Shown in pieces: positions 1 to 9,552 of a stretch of DNA of 64,000 bases. The number at the start of each line of letters is the position of its first letter. Positions within the stretch are counted from its first letter, which is position 1. The stretch comes from Clostridium tertium (lineage in GTDB: Bacteria > Bacillota > Clostridia > Clostridiales > Clostridiaceae): NCBI RefSeq assembly GCF_017873245.1, contig NZ_JAGGJY010000006.1, positions 120,540 through 184,539 of the forward strand, in the 5' to 3' direction. The notes beneath the pieces are model-generated. The model was not told the origin of the DNA. It saw only the letters and a list, made by a program, of their open reading frames with translations, and did no database searches. The translations under genes and the position numbers were made by a program.

Positions 1-27
1 TTATAGTAATAGCTAAAAGGAGTTTTA

Positions 28-1524
28 ATGAAGGATATAATTAGTAAATATTTAGTTAATAAGATTACAAGATTTTTAGTAAATAGATTTAAATTTAATG
101 AAATAGAAATTAATTTTGTGGAAAAATTAATAAATTTAGTAATAATTAATTTAGTTTTAATATTTATAACTATGTTTAATAAAATGCATGCCTTAAATAT
201 AGTTATAATGACTATATATACTATATATATAATTAAAATGGATTCAGATGAAACTTTATTAAATACAATTATTTTTTTCTTAACATCATCATTTTTAATT
301 GAGAATTTTTGGTACGCCACATATATCACTATTAATACATATGCATTTTATTTGAAACCAATATTAATGATGATAATATTATTCAAGATACTAAGAGAAA
401 GAGAAAAATATAAGGGATTAATTAAAGACCCGATTGTATTATTAATCATACTATTAGCCGTTATAAATTTATTAAGAATATTTTTGGGGGGATATAGTTT
501 AAATGATTTTATAAATGGATTTTATAGTTATTTTATTATTTTCACATTTTACATTTTTGCTGCAATTAATAAATTTGAATATAAATATTTATATATTACA
601 ATACTTTTAGCGCAATTACCTTTAGTATTATTTGAGTTGTTAATTTACAAGGATCAAGATCAGATTACAGGTATATTTGGATTACATGCTACTAATTGGT
701 CAATGCTAATAATTTCTATTTCTATATATTATATTTTTACAATGTATATGCAAAAACAAGTGAAAATAAGAAGATTTATATTTATTTTGATTTATACATT
801 TTGTATATTTATGATAAATGAAACTAAAATGGCTTTTTTTATAATTCCATTAAGTTTGCTAATATTAATTTTATGCAATAAAGATTCATTAAAGAAAAAG
901 ATAAAAATTATTTCTTTCATAATTATGACATCATTAATTTGTATGATAGGAATTATAAAAATATATCCATCATTTGAGAATATATTATTTAATCCTAAAA
1001 TGATAGCTGATTATGTATTTAAACAACACTCTGGATTTTATCAATATAATAGGTATGAGAATTTAGTATTTACAAATGATGTTTTTCTTCCTGAAACTAT
1101 TGATAAATTTATAGGAATAGGACAAGGAAGTGCAATACCAGATAGAGAACTATCTTTAGATTTGTATAATAGGGGAAGGTATTTTACTGATACTCCGAAT
1201 TCCAGTAAGTATAATGAATATAAATTATGGGGATATCATCAAAGTTCATTAAATACAATGTTCATAGATATAGGTATATTAGGTGTTGGAATATATATAC
1301 TTATAATTATATTTATGATATATAAAAGTATGAAAATCTATTTAAAATCAATTGATTTTAAAGATAAAGCTTTAGGGATGGCGTATACATTATATGCTAT
1401 AGGATGGATTTTTGAGTTTTGGTACACAGATGTATTTTATATTGTGAATTCTAGTATGTTTTTCTGGGTATTTTCAGGAATTATTCATATGAAATATTCT
1501 AAGTTAAAGAGCATTACAGAGTAA
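28..1524 (+). CDS. Wzy-like polysaccharide polymerase / O-antigen ligase family membrane protein
   Basis: The 498-residue protein is almost entirely hydrophobic, with about ten or more membrane segments, and has one larger outside loop at about residues 330-410. That loop ends in HQSSLNTMFIDIGILG, which resembles the conserved H-x(3)-L...G-x-x-G segment of Wzy_C/O-antigen ligase proteins. Proteins of this kind join or polymerise undecaprenyl-linked glycan repeats on the outer face of the membrane. The ATG follows AAAGGAG by a few bases. Only 27 bases precede it, so the operon probably begins before the window. It is followed 15 bp later by a glycosyltransferase. The polymerase call rests on topology and context; WaaL-type ligase is the alternative. 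Confidence 0.75.
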   Translation: MKDIISKYLVNKITRFLVNRFKFNEIEINFVEKLINLVIINLVLIFITMFNKMHALNIVIMTIYTIYIIKMDSDETLLNTIIFFLTSSFLIENFWYATYITINTYAFYLKPILMMIILFKILREREKYKGLIKDPIVLLIILLAVINLLRIFLGGYSLNDFINGFYSYFIIFTFYIFAAINKFEYKYLYITILLAQLPLVLFELLIYKDQDQITGIFGLHATNWSMLIISISIYYIFTMYMQKQVKIRRFIFILIYTFCIFMINETKMAFFIIPLSLLILILCNKDSLKKKIKIISFIIMTSLICMIGIIKIYPSFENILFNPKMIADYVFKQHSGFYQYNRYENLVFTNDVFLPETIDKFIGIGQGSAIPDRELSLDLYNRGRYFTDTPNSSKYNEYKLWGYHQSSLNTMFIDIGILGVGIYILIIIFMIYKSMKIYLKSIDFKDKALGMAYTLYAIGWIFEFWYTDVFYIVNSSMFFWVFSGIIHMKYSKLKSITE

Positions 1525-1539
1525 GAGGAGATTATTAAA

Positions 1540-2448
1540 TTGGTAAGTGATTTAGTTAGTGTAATAGTATTGACATATAATTCAGAAAAGTTCATAGGTG
1601 AGACACTAGAGAGTATCTTGAATCAAACATATGATAACATCGAAGTGATAATAGCTGATGATTGTTCAAAAGATAATACATTGATTGTTGCAAAAAAGTT
1701 TTTAGAAGTATATGGAGCTAAAAATTTTAAAATTATAAGTATGGATAAAAATTCTGGAATTCCAGCTAATTGTAATAATGGAATAAAGAATTCAAATGGA
1801 AAATTTATAAAAATTATTGCTGGAGATGACATTCTATTACCTGAATGTATATTAGATAATGTTGAGTTTGTAAAAAAGAATAATTCGAAAGTTCAATTTT
1901 CAAGAGTAGTCAATTTTATTGATACTGAAGGTAAAAGACTGAAATTAAAGAGTCCATATAGATATGATAAAAAGAATAATTGCTATGATTCAAAAAAACA
2001 GTTATATAATATGATATTTAGGAATTATATTCCTGCACCAACTGTGTTTTTTTCACGAGAAATATTCACTCAATATGGGTTTTTTGATGAAAAGTACAGA
2101 TTTTTCGAGGATTATCCTATGTGGATAAAACTTTTGTATAATGGGGAAAAGATATATTTCTTAGATAAGGATACTGTATTATATAGACAACATTCTAATT
2201 CTTTGAGTAACTCTTCAGATTACTTAATAAATGAAAAGATGTTTGAGAATCTTAACGATTTTATAAATAATGATATAATAGGAATTCTTAAAAAAGATAA
2301 AAAGTATATGTACATTTATCATAAAAAAATAGAAATTTTAAAAATGAAGTTTATAATAAATAGTGGAAATAAAAAAGGAATATTCGAAAAAATAGGGAAA
2401 CTATTAAATTTTTTAGATCCATTATGGATAGCAAATAAGATTAAATAA
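1540..2448 (+). CDS. Glycosyltransferase family 2
   Basis: This is a GT-A fold enzyme of 302 residues. It opens with VSVIVLTYNSEKFIGETLESI, typical of GT2, followed by IADDCSKDNT (nucleotide-binding Asp) and AGDDI (metal-binding DxD-like). It probably transfers a sugar from a nucleotide donor onto a lipid-linked repeat unit in the cytoplasm. The start is TTG at 1540, six to seven bases after AGAGGAG; no ATG gives a complete N-terminus. Residues after about 220 are family-variable and do not identify donor or acceptor. It lies 15 bp behind the Wzy-like gene, in the same operon. Confidence 0.85.
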   Translation: MVSDLVSVIVLTYNSEKFIGETLESILNQTYDNIEVIIADDCSKDNTLIVAKKFLEVYGAKNFKIISMDKNSGIPANCNNGIKNSNGKFIKIIAGDDILLPECILDNVEFVKKNNSKVQFSRVVNFIDTEGKRLKLKSPYRYDKKNNCYDSKKQLYNMIFRNYIPAPTVFFSREIFTQYGFFDEKYRFFEDYPMWIKLLYNGEKIYFLDKDTVLYRQHSNSLSNSSDYLINEKMFENLNDFINNDIIGILKKDKKYMYIYHKKIEILKMKFIINSGNKKGIFEKIGKLLNFLDPLWIANKIK

Positions 2449-2504
2449 TTAAGAATATAATGATATTTATAAAAACAAATTTTTGAGTATGTGAGGTAAT
2501 TAAG

Positions 2505-3371
2505 ATGAAAGGAATAATTTTAGCAGGTGGGTCAGGTACTAGATTATATCCAGTCACTAAATCTATGTCAAAGCAAATGGTACCAATTTATGATAAGCCT
2601 ATGATTTACTATCCTATGTCAGTATTAATGTTAGCTGGGATAAGAGATATATTAATAATATCTACTCCAAGAGATATTATTAATTTTAAAGAATTATTTA
2701 AAGATGGCTCAGAGTTTGGATTAAGCATAGAGTATGCAATACAAGAAAAGCCTAATGGATTAGCAGAGGCATTTATTATAGCAAAGGACTTTATTGGAGA
2801 TAGCAATGTTGCAATGGTATTAGGAGATAATATTTTTTATGGAAGAGGATTAAGCTCTTATTTAGAAAGAGCATCTAAGATTAAAAATGGAGCAATAATT
2901 TTCGGTCAATATGTACATAATCCGAGGGAGTTTGGAGTAGTTGAATTTGATGAAAATGGTAAAGTAATATCTTTGGAAGAAAAACCTATAAAACCAAAAT
3001 CTAAATATGCAATTCCTGGATTATATTTCTATGATAATTCAGTAGTTGAAAAAGCAAAGTCTTTAAAACCATCTGAACGTGGAGAATTAGAAATTACAGA
3101 CTTAAATAGAGTTTATATGAATGAAGGAAAATTAAAGGTTGAGATATTCGGTAGAGGAATGGCGTGGCTAGATACAGGGACTCATTCATCAATGCTTAAA
3201 GCTTCAAACTTTGTAGAAGCAATACAAACAACTCAAGGAAATTATATAGCTTGCCTTGAAGAAATAGCTTTTAACAATGGCTGGATATCAAAAGAACGAG
3301 TGAAGGAGCTAGCTAAGCCATTAATGAAAACAGATTATGGTAAATATTTAATGGATATTATTGAAGAGTAG
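2505..3371 (+). CDS. rfbA: Glucose-1-phosphate thymidylyltransferase (RmlA)
   Basis: The enzyme makes dTDP-glucose from dTTP and glucose 1-phosphate, the first step of dTDP-deoxysugar synthesis. The N-terminus carries the nucleotidyltransferase signature [24 protein letters not shown] and the EKP segment are also present. At 288 residues it matches the normal RmlA length (about 286-295). It starts at ATG after GTGAGGTAA. It is followed directly by rfbB, and no rmlC or rmlD lies nearby, so the product feeds the ketoisomerase/aminotransferase branch downstream rather than rhamnose. Confidence 0.95.
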   Translation: MKGIILAGGSGTRLYPVTKSMSKQMVPIYDKPMIYYPMSVLMLAGIRDILIISTPRDIINFKELFKDGSEFGLSIEYAIQEKPNGLAEAFIIAKDFIGDSNVAMVLGDNIFYGRGLSSYLERASKIKNGAIIFGQYVHNPREFGVVEFDENGKVISLEEKPIKPKSKYAIPGLYFYDNSVVEKAKSLKPSERGELEITDLNRVYMNEGKLKVEIFGRGMAWLDTGTHSSMLKASNFVEAIQTTQGNYIACLEEIAFNNGWISKERVKELAKPLMKTDYGKYLMDIIEE

Positions 3372-3381
3372 GGGGATTAAT

Positions 3382-4431
3382 ATGAAAACTTATTTAGTAA
3401 CTGGCGGAGCTGGGTTTATAGGCTCAAACTTTGTGTTATATATGCTTAATAAATATGAAGATATAAGAATTATAAACTTAGATAAATTAACTTATGCGGG
3501 AAATTTAGAGAATTTAAAGAGAATAGAAAATGATTCAAGATATATATTTGTTCAAGGAGACATATGTGATATTGAATTAGTATCATCACTATTTGAGAAG
3601 TATGAAATAGATTATGTTGCTCACTTTGCAGCAGAATCTCATGTGGACAGAAGTATAAGAGAGCCAGAGGTTTTTGCTAAAACAAATGTACTTGGAACAG
3701 TGAATTTATTAAACTGTGCAAAAAGTGCTTGGGAAACTGAAGGTGAATGGAAAGAGGGCGTTAAGTTCTTACATGTTTCAACAGATGAAGTATATGGTTC
3801 TCTTGGAGAAACAGGATACTTTATGGAAACAACCCTATTAGATCCTCATAGCCCATATTCAGCAAGTAAGGCTGGATCAGATATGATGGTTAAGGCATAT
3901 GGAGATACTTATAAAATGCCAGTTAACATAACAAGATGTTCAAATAATTATGGACCATTCCAATTCCCAGAAAAATTAATACCACTACTTATTAATAATT
4001 GCCTTCAATTAAAGGAATTACCAATCTATGGTGATGGATTAAATATAAGAGACTGGTTATATGTTGAAGATCATGCTAAGGCAATTGATATGGTTATAAA
4101 CAATGGAAGGGTTGGAGAAGTTTACAATGTTGGTGGAAATAATGAAAGAACTAACATTCAAATAGTAGATACAGTTATAAAATATATCAATGAAAATGTA
4201 GATAGTAAAGTAACAGAAAACTTAAAGAAGTTTGTTGAAGATAGAAAAGGTCATGATAGAAGATATGGAATTGATCCAACAAAGATAAAAGAAGAGCTAG
4301 GATGGTATCCAGAAACTACTTTTGAAGTGGGAATAGTTAAAACAATAAAGTGGTATCTAGATAATAAAGAATGGATGAGTAATGTGACATCTGGTGAGTA
4401 TTTAAATTATTATACTGAAATGTATAAATAA
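3382..4431 (+). CDS. rfbB: dTDP-glucose 4,6-dehydratase (RmlB)
   Basis: This NAD-dependent SDR enzyme converts dTDP-glucose to dTDP-4-keto-6-deoxyglucose. The Rossmann motif TGGAGFIGS is at the N-terminus. STDEVYG and YSASKAG (the YxxxK catalytic pair) follow, as in RmlB. The protein has 349 residues. I chose ATG 3382, preceded by GGGGGATT, over an in-frame TTG at 3361 that would lie inside the end of rfbA and has no ribosome site. The gene is followed 24 bp later by the ketoisomerase that uses its product. Confidence 0.95.
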   Translation: MKTYLVTGGAGFIGSNFVLYMLNKYEDIRIINLDKLTYAGNLENLKRIENDSRYIFVQGDICDIELVSSLFEKYEIDYVAHFAAESHVDRSIREPEVFAKTNVLGTVNLLNCAKSAWETEGEWKEGVKFLHVSTDEVYGSLGETGYFMETTLLDPHSPYSASKAGSDMMVKAYGDTYKMPVNITRCSNNYGPFQFPEKLIPLLINNCLQLKELPIYGDGLNIRDWLYVEDHAKAIDMVINNGRVGEVYNVGGNNERTNIQIVDTVIKYINENVDSKVTENLKKFVEDRKGHDRRYGIDPTKIKEELGWYPETTFEVGIVKTIKWYLDNKEWMSNVTSGEYLNYYTEMYK

Positions 4432-4455
4432 TTTATATGAAATTGGAGAAGAAAT

Positions 4456-4863
4456 ATGTTTAATACAGGATTAATAAAATTCAAGAATATAAGTGATAAA
4501 TATGGATCATTGATACCAATCGAATCAAAAAAAGATATACCATTTGAAATAAAAAGAATTTATTATATAAAAGATGTTAAAGAAGAGGCAGTAAGAGGAT
4601 TTCATTCTCATAGAATGTTACATCAAGTATTAATATGTATTAGTGGAAATGTAAAAATTAGATTGAAAAATGGATTAGAAGAGAAAATAGTTCAATTAGA
4701 TAACAGTGATTATGGACTATATATAGGACCAATGATATGGAGAGAAATGTTTGAGTTTTCTAATAATGCAGTACTTTTAGTATTAGCATCAGAATATTAC
4801 GATGAGTCTGATTATATAAGAGATTATGATATTTACTTACAAGAGGCTAGAAAATTTTTTTAG
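4456..4863 (+). CDS. dTDP-4-keto-6-deoxyhexose 3,4-ketoisomerase (FdtA/QdtA type)
   Basis: This small cupin protein of 135 residues belongs to the WxcM-like C-terminal/FdtA family. The [11 protein letters not shown] segment holds the active-site histidines typical of these 3,4-ketoisomerases. They move the keto group of dTDP-4-keto-6-deoxyglucose to C3 so that it can be aminated. FdtA leads to Fuc3NAc and QdtA to Qui3NAc; the two are too similar for me to tell apart by eye. It sits between rfbB and the aminotransferase, 11 bp before the latter. Confidence 0.85.
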   Translation: MFNTGLIKFKNISDKYGSLIPIESKKDIPFEIKRIYYIKDVKEEAVRGFHSHRMLHQVLICISGNVKIRLKNGLEEKIVQLDNSDYGLYIGPMIWREMFEFSNNAVLLVLASEYYDESDYIRDYDIYLQEARKFF

Positions 4864-4874
4864 GAGATGATTTT

Positions 4875-5963
4875 ATGATAGTTCCGTTTGCGAGTTTTGA
4901 AAAAATGCATAGTGAGATAAAAGAAGAATTAAAAGATGCATTTGAAAATGTTATAAATTTAAATTGGTTTATAAAAGGTAAAGAATTAAGTGAGTTTGAA
5001 AAGGAATTTGCTAATTACTGTGATTCAAAATTTTGTATTGGATGCGGAAATGGATTAGATGCACTTATGTTAATACTAAGGGCATATGATATTGGTGAAG
5101 GAGATGAAGTTATAGTACCTGCAAATACTTTTATTGCAACGGCATTAGCAGTTTCTTATGTAGGTGCAACACCAATATTAGTTGATAACAATGAATTATA
5201 TAATATTGATTATACAAAAATTGAAGAAAAAATCACAAATAATACAAAAGCTATAATAGCAGTTCACTTATATGGTATGCCAGCAGATATGGATAAAATA
5301 AATGATATAGCTAAAAAATATAATCTTATAGTTATAGAGGATGCAGCACAAGGTCATGGTGCTTTATATAAAGGTAAAAAAGTAGGAAGCTTAGGAGATG
5401 CAGCAGCATTTAGTTTTTATCCAGGTAAAAATTTAGGGGCTCTTGGTGATGGTGGAGCAGTTGTAACTAATAATGAAAAAGTTGCAAAAAAAGTAAGTAC
5501 ATTGGGGAGCTATGGATCAAATAAAAAATATCATCATGTATTAAAAGGCGTAAATTCAAGGTTAGACGAAATACAAGCAGCATTTTTAAGAAAAAAATTA
5601 AAAAAATTAGATAAATGGAATGAAGATAGAGAAAGAGTTGCTAACTATTATTTAAATAATATAAATAATGATAAAGTAATATTACCTAAAGTTACAGATA
5701 GCACAAAATCTTCTTGGCATTTATTTGTAATTAGAGTTGGTGAAAGAGATAGATTTTTAGAATATTTAAAGGAAAATGAAATAGAGGCGTTGATTCATTA
5801 TCCAATCTCTATAAATAATCAAGAAGCGTATAAAGAAATGAAGGATGAAAGATTTGAAGTAGCGGAAAAATATGCTGAACAAATAGTAAGTCTTCCATTG
5901 TGGTATGGCATGACAGAGGATATGTTAAGATATGTATGCGATAAAGTAAATGAATGGAAGTAA
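4875..5963 (+). CDS. DegT/DnrJ/EryC1/StrS sugar aminotransferase (FdtB/QdtB type)
   Basis: This PLP-dependent fold-type I aminotransferase of 362 residues aminates C3 of a dTDP-3-keto-6-deoxyhexose. Visible motifs are GCGNGLDAL near residue 57, EDAAQGHG, and [15 protein letters not shown], in which K185 is the expected PLP Schiff-base lysine. It follows the ketoisomerase directly and precedes a flippase and an acetyltransferase. That order is typical of dTDP-Fuc3NAc or dTDP-Qui3NAc operons. The substrate is inferred from neighbours. Confidence 0.9.
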   Translation: MIVPFASFEKMHSEIKEELKDAFENVINLNWFIKGKELSEFEKEFANYCDSKFCIGCGNGLDALMLILRAYDIGEGDEVIVPANTFIATALAVSYVGATPILVDNNELYNIDYTKIEEKITNNTKAIIAVHLYGMPADMDKINDIAKKYNLIVIEDAAQGHGALYKGKKVGSLGDAAAFSFYPGKNLGALGDGGAVVTNNEKVAKKVSTLGSYGSNKKYHHVLKGVNSRLDEIQAAFLRKKLKKLDKWNEDRERVANYYLNNINNDKVILPKVTDSTKSSWHLFVIRVGERDRFLEYLKENEIEALIHYPISINNQEAYKEMKDERFEVAEKYAEQIVSLPLWYGMTEDMLRYVCDKVNEWK

Positions 5964-6035
5964 GCTTATAAATTTAGTGTAAAGTGTAATAAGTAGGGTT
6001 AGTTTTACTATCCCTATTTTAATAGAGGAGATAAA

Positions 6036-7472
6036 ATGAGTAGAACGAAACTATTTATACATAATTTTTTAGTATATGGATTAGGTAGTATTATAAGCAA
6101 AATAATACCTTTAATTATGTTACCAGTAATAACATCAATTATGACTGATACTAAGTATTATGGAATAAATGATATGGTAAATCTGGTTATAAGTTTTGCT
6201 AGTGCAATAGCAATGATGGGTATGTATGATGCAATGTTTAGAATGTTTTTTGATAAAGAAGATGATAACTATAAGAAAAGTATATGTTCAACTGCATTAT
6301 TTTTTGTTATCTTATCATCTTTAGTTATATGTATAATAATGTTTATATTTAGAAAACCAATATTAAATTTAATAATAAATAATGTTGAGTATAATTTATT
6401 ATTTTTCATTATAATATTTAATACATTTTTGACTGGAGTTCAAGGAATAGTATCTGCACCTACTAGGATGCAAAACAAACGAAAAGTTTTCTTAGTAACA
6501 AATACATTAACACCAGTTTTATCTTATGCTATAGCAATTCCATTATTATTAAAGGGAATGTATGTATATGCTTTGCCATTGGCAGCTGTTAGTTCAAGTC
6601 TAACTATGGCTATAACATTCTTTTTTTTAAATAGAGAATGGTTTTCGATAAGGGAGGTATCAAAGGAACATTTAATATCACTAATAAAAATAGGTGTTCC
6701 ATTAATGCCAACATTTTTAATGTATTGGGTATGTAATTCATTTGATAGAGTAATGATTAAATCTATGTTAGGGTTAGACGAGTTAGGAATATATAGTGTA
6801 GCAAGCAGGATAGCACAAATATCTCAATTTATATATACAGCTTTTGCAATGGGATGGCAATACTTTGCATTTTCAACAATGAATGATAAATATCAAAAAA
6901 AATTAACTGCAAATATAGCAAACTATTTAATGATAATTTCAATAGTAGCAACAATCGGAGTAACAGCATTATCTAAGGTGCTATTTTTTATTTTAGCAAA
7001 AGGGGAATATTCAAATGGATTCATTATTTTACCATATTTATTTATATCTCCTTTATTCTTAATGATTTTCCAAGTAATAGGAAATCAATTTATTATTATA
7101 AAAAAGACATATCCAATACCAATGATACTAACAGGAGCTATAGTAGTAAATATTTCATGCAACTATTTATTGATACCTAAGATTGGAATTGAAGGGGCAT
7201 CAATTGCAACTATGCTTGGATATATGATGGCAGTAATAGTAGCTTATTTAATAACTATAAAAGTTAAGTTATTAGAGAAAGAAAGTAGAATTTTAGTATC
7301 AATAATAGTATTTTTTATATATCTATTTTTGTGGAGAATTTTTACTGTACAGAATGTTGTTAAATCTATAATATTAACTATTCCTTTTTTGATACTTTAT
7401 TTAATAATTTATAAAAAGGAAATTATTATCATTATAGGGAAAATAAAAAAAATAATTGAGGGTGTAAAATGA
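6036..7472 (+). CDS. Oligosaccharide flippase (Wzx/MOP superfamily)
   Basis: This 478-residue membrane protein has about 12-14 hydrophobic segments and the N-terminal FLVYGLGSIISKIIPLIML pattern of polysaccharide-transport (Wzx-like) MOP flippases. It would move undecaprenyl-pyrophosphate-linked repeat units across the membrane for the Wzy-like polymerase encoded at 28-1524. Its stop overlaps the start of the acetyltransferase gene by 4 bp, indicating translational coupling. A second, distinct flippase is encoded at 15294-16718. Confidence 0.85.
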   Translation: MSRTKLFIHNFLVYGLGSIISKIIPLIMLPVITSIMTDTKYYGINDMVNLVISFASAIAMMGMYDAMFRMFFDKEDDNYKKSICSTALFFVILSSLVICIIMFIFRKPILNLIINNVEYNLLFFIIIFNTFLTGVQGIVSAPTRMQNKRKVFLVTNTLTPVLSYAIAIPLLLKGMYVYALPLAAVSSSLTMAITFFFLNREWFSIREVSKEHLISLIKIGVPLMPTFLMYWVCNSFDRVMIKSMLGLDELGIYSVASRIAQISQFIYTAFAMGWQYFAFSTMNDKYQKKLTANIANYLMIISIVATIGVTALSKVLFFILAKGEYSNGFIILPYLFISPLFLMIFQVIGNQFIIIKKTYPIPMILTGAIVVNISCNYLLIPKIGIEGASIATMLGYMMAVIVAYLITIKVKLLEKESRILVSIIVFFIYLFLWRIFTVQNVVKSIILTIPFLILYLIIYKKEIIIIIGKIKKIIEGVK

Positions 7473-8254
7473 ATATTAGAAAAGGTAAAGGCGTAACAAT
7501 TAAAGATAATGTGATTATTGGGGAAAATGTTGTTTTGGAAGATAATGTATATATAGATTATGGTGCAATTATAAAAGACAATGTTCATATAAAAAATAAT
7601 ACTTTTATTGGTGCTAATTGTATAATAGGTGAATATTTATACGATTTTTTTGAAGATAAGGAAAATAAAAAACATTCATTAGTAGTAGGATCAAACTCTA
7701 TAATAAGGAGTCAGAGTGTTATTTATGGTGAAACAATCATAGGAGATAATTTTCAGACTGGCCATAGAGTTACAATACGTGAAAAAAATAAAATAGGAAA
7801 TAACGTTAGAGTAGGAACAAATTCTGATATACAACATGAATGTAAGATTGGAAATTATGTTTCTATACATAGTAATGCATTCTTAGGCGAAGAAACAGAA
7901 ATAGAAGATTTTGTTTGGATTTTTCCTCATGTTGTTATAACTAATGATTCAACACCTCCATCTAATACATTAAGTCCTGTGAAAATTGAGAAATATGCAG
8001 TTGTTAGTGCTAGAAGTACAATACTTCCTGGTGTAGTAATAGGTGCAAAATCATTAGTATGCGGTGGTGCATTGGTAAGTAAGGATGTACCGAAAGGGTA
8101 TGCAGTTGCAGGGATACCAGCTAGAGTGATAAAACATACTGAAGAAATATTAAACAAGCATACTGAAGAATCAGCATACCCGTGGATGTATAAATTTGAT
8201 AGAGGAATGCCATGGGATAAATTGGGATTCGAAGAATGGAATAAAAATAATTAG
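7469..8254 (+). CDS. Left-handed beta-helix sugar N-acetyltransferase (FdtC/QdtC type)
   Basis: The 261-residue protein is made of hexapeptide repeats ([LIV]-G-x(4) type) from about residue 6 to 205. Its C-terminal tail includes YPWMYKFDRGMPW. This architecture resembles the acetyl-CoA-dependent enzymes that acetylate dTDP-3-amino-3,6-dideoxyhexoses, the last step after the aminotransferase encoded at 4875-5963. The gene overlaps the flippase gene by 4 bp and is last in the operon, followed by a strong terminator. The acceptor sugar is inferred. Confidence 0.8.
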   Translation: MNIRKGKGVTIKDNVIIGENVVLEDNVYIDYGAIIKDNVHIKNNTFIGANCIIGEYLYDFFEDKENKKHSLVVGSNSIIRSQSVIYGETIIGDNFQTGHRVTIREKNKIGNNVRVGTNSDIQHECKIGNYVSIHSNAFLGEETEIEDFVWIFPHVVITNDSTPPSNTLSPVKIEKYAVVSARSTILPGVVIGAKSLVCGGALVSKDVPKGYAVAGIPARVIKHTEEILNKHTEESAYPWMYKFDRGMPWDKLGFEEWNKNN

Positions 8255-8385
8255 CATTAAATTATACAATTTATAAATGATTATATTACATGTAATAGTT
8301 ATTTAAAATATAAATTAATTGTTGAATTATATAAAAAATAAATAGAAAATATAGTTATATAACAAATCAGTTTAAATTTATGTAA

Positions 8386-8422
8386 AATCAAGGCTACTGA
8401 TAGAATATCAGTAGCCTTGATT
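8386..8422. terminator. Bidirectional intrinsic terminator between convergent genes
   Basis: A perfect 17-bp stem (AATCAAGGCTACTGATA and its complement) with a 3-base GAA loop lies between the polysaccharide operon and the convergent LCP gene. A/T-rich sequence flanks both sides, so it can serve both transcripts. Confidence 0.85.
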
Positions 8423-8461
8423 TATAAAAGTTTAATTAATTTCATTTATATAGAGATTAGA

Positions 8462-9466
8462 CTATTTTACATCATTAAATATATAATCTCTCATCTGCTT
8501 AACAGTAGCTTCTTTATCAAAAGTTAAATAATAAACTCCATCAATCATGGTTCCTTCACCATATCCATCTCTAGGAAATCTATCTTGTTCTAGATTATTT
8601 CCTATTCCAAGTACTTTTGTACCTAAAGAGAGAATATCTCCTGCATTTAAGTTTGTTTGAACATATGGTAAAACTTCATTTAATAGTGAATTATATGATG
8701 TAACTGATGTGCTTGTTAATTTATTAAACAAAGCATTAAGAACTGTTCTATGTCTTTGTGTTCTTTCATAATCACCACCACTAGTATATCTTATTCTTGA
8801 ATATGCAAGCGCCTGAGTACCATCTAAATGTTGAACTCCAGCATAACTTATATGTGGAGAATAAGTTCCATCTTTTGCATTAATATCATCAATATACGAA
8901 TTTATATATTCGAGTTCTTCTTGTGTTATTTCAATATCAATACCACCTAAAATGTTTATAATTGTTGGTAATGATGAGAAGTTAACTGATACAAAGTCTT
9001 CTATGTTTAAACCGAAGTTTTCGTTTAAGGTTTTAATTGCTAATTCAGGACCACCAAATGCATAAGCATGATTTATTTTATCTTGTCCATGTCCATCAAT
9101 ATATACATAAGAATCTCTCATAACAGATGTAATTTTTAATTTATTGTGTACAGGATCTAATGTAGCTATCATAATTGAATCTGAACGACCGGTTTCACCA
9201 TCTGTTGCATCAATTCCGAAAAGAGCTATATTTTTAATTTTATTTACATTTTCATATTCTTTAAATTCATCTTCTACTATTCCTAAGTTATCTTTGTTTA
9301 ATTTAATATTATCCATCTTATTTAATAGACCTATTACATAGCCACCGCCAACTACAGCAATTGCGAGTATTACACATAAAAAGCCTATAAAAATTTTGAA
9401 ACCTAAGGATTTTTTCTTCTTCTTTTTATTTCTTTTTTTAGATTTATTATTTTCCATTTGTGACAT
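8462..9466 (-). CDS. LytR-CpsA-Psr (LCP) family wall-polymer ligase
   Basis: LCP proteins move anionic polymers or capsule from undecaprenyl pyrophosphate to peptidoglycan on the outer membrane face. The 334-residue product has a Lys-rich cytoplasmic tail, one membrane anchor at about residues 22-44, and the LCP domain with GIDATDGETGRSDSIM, VMRDSYV and the C-terminal RIRYTSGGDYERTQRH block that holds the pyrophosphate-binding Arg residues. I chose ATG 9466, seven bases after AAGGAAG, rather than the in-frame TTG at 9484. It is convergent with the polysaccharide operon and near CWB2 wall proteins, which fits attachment of that polymer. Confidence 0.92.
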   Translation of the reverse strand: MSQMENNKSKKRNKKKKKKSLGFKIFIGFLCVILAIAVVGGGYVIGLLNKMDNIKLNKDNLGIVEDEFKEYENVNKIKNIALFGIDATDGETGRSDSIMIATLDPVHNKLKITSVMRDSYVYIDGHGQDKINHAYAFGGPELAIKTLNENFGLNIEDFVSVNFSSLPTIINILGGIDIEITQEELEYINSYIDDINAKDGTYSPHISYAGVQHLDGTQALAYSRIRYTSGGDYERTQRHRTVLNALFNKLTSTSVTSYNSLLNEVLPYVQTNLNAGDILSLGTKVLGIGNNLEQDRFPRDGYGEGTMIDGVYYLTFDKEATVKQMRDYIFNDVK

Positions 9467-9552
9467 GGTTACACTTCCTTTCAAGTAGATATTTTATCAT
9501 AAAGCAATGATGCCTTCAATTTAAGTGTTAAAATGTAATAAATAAGTATAAT

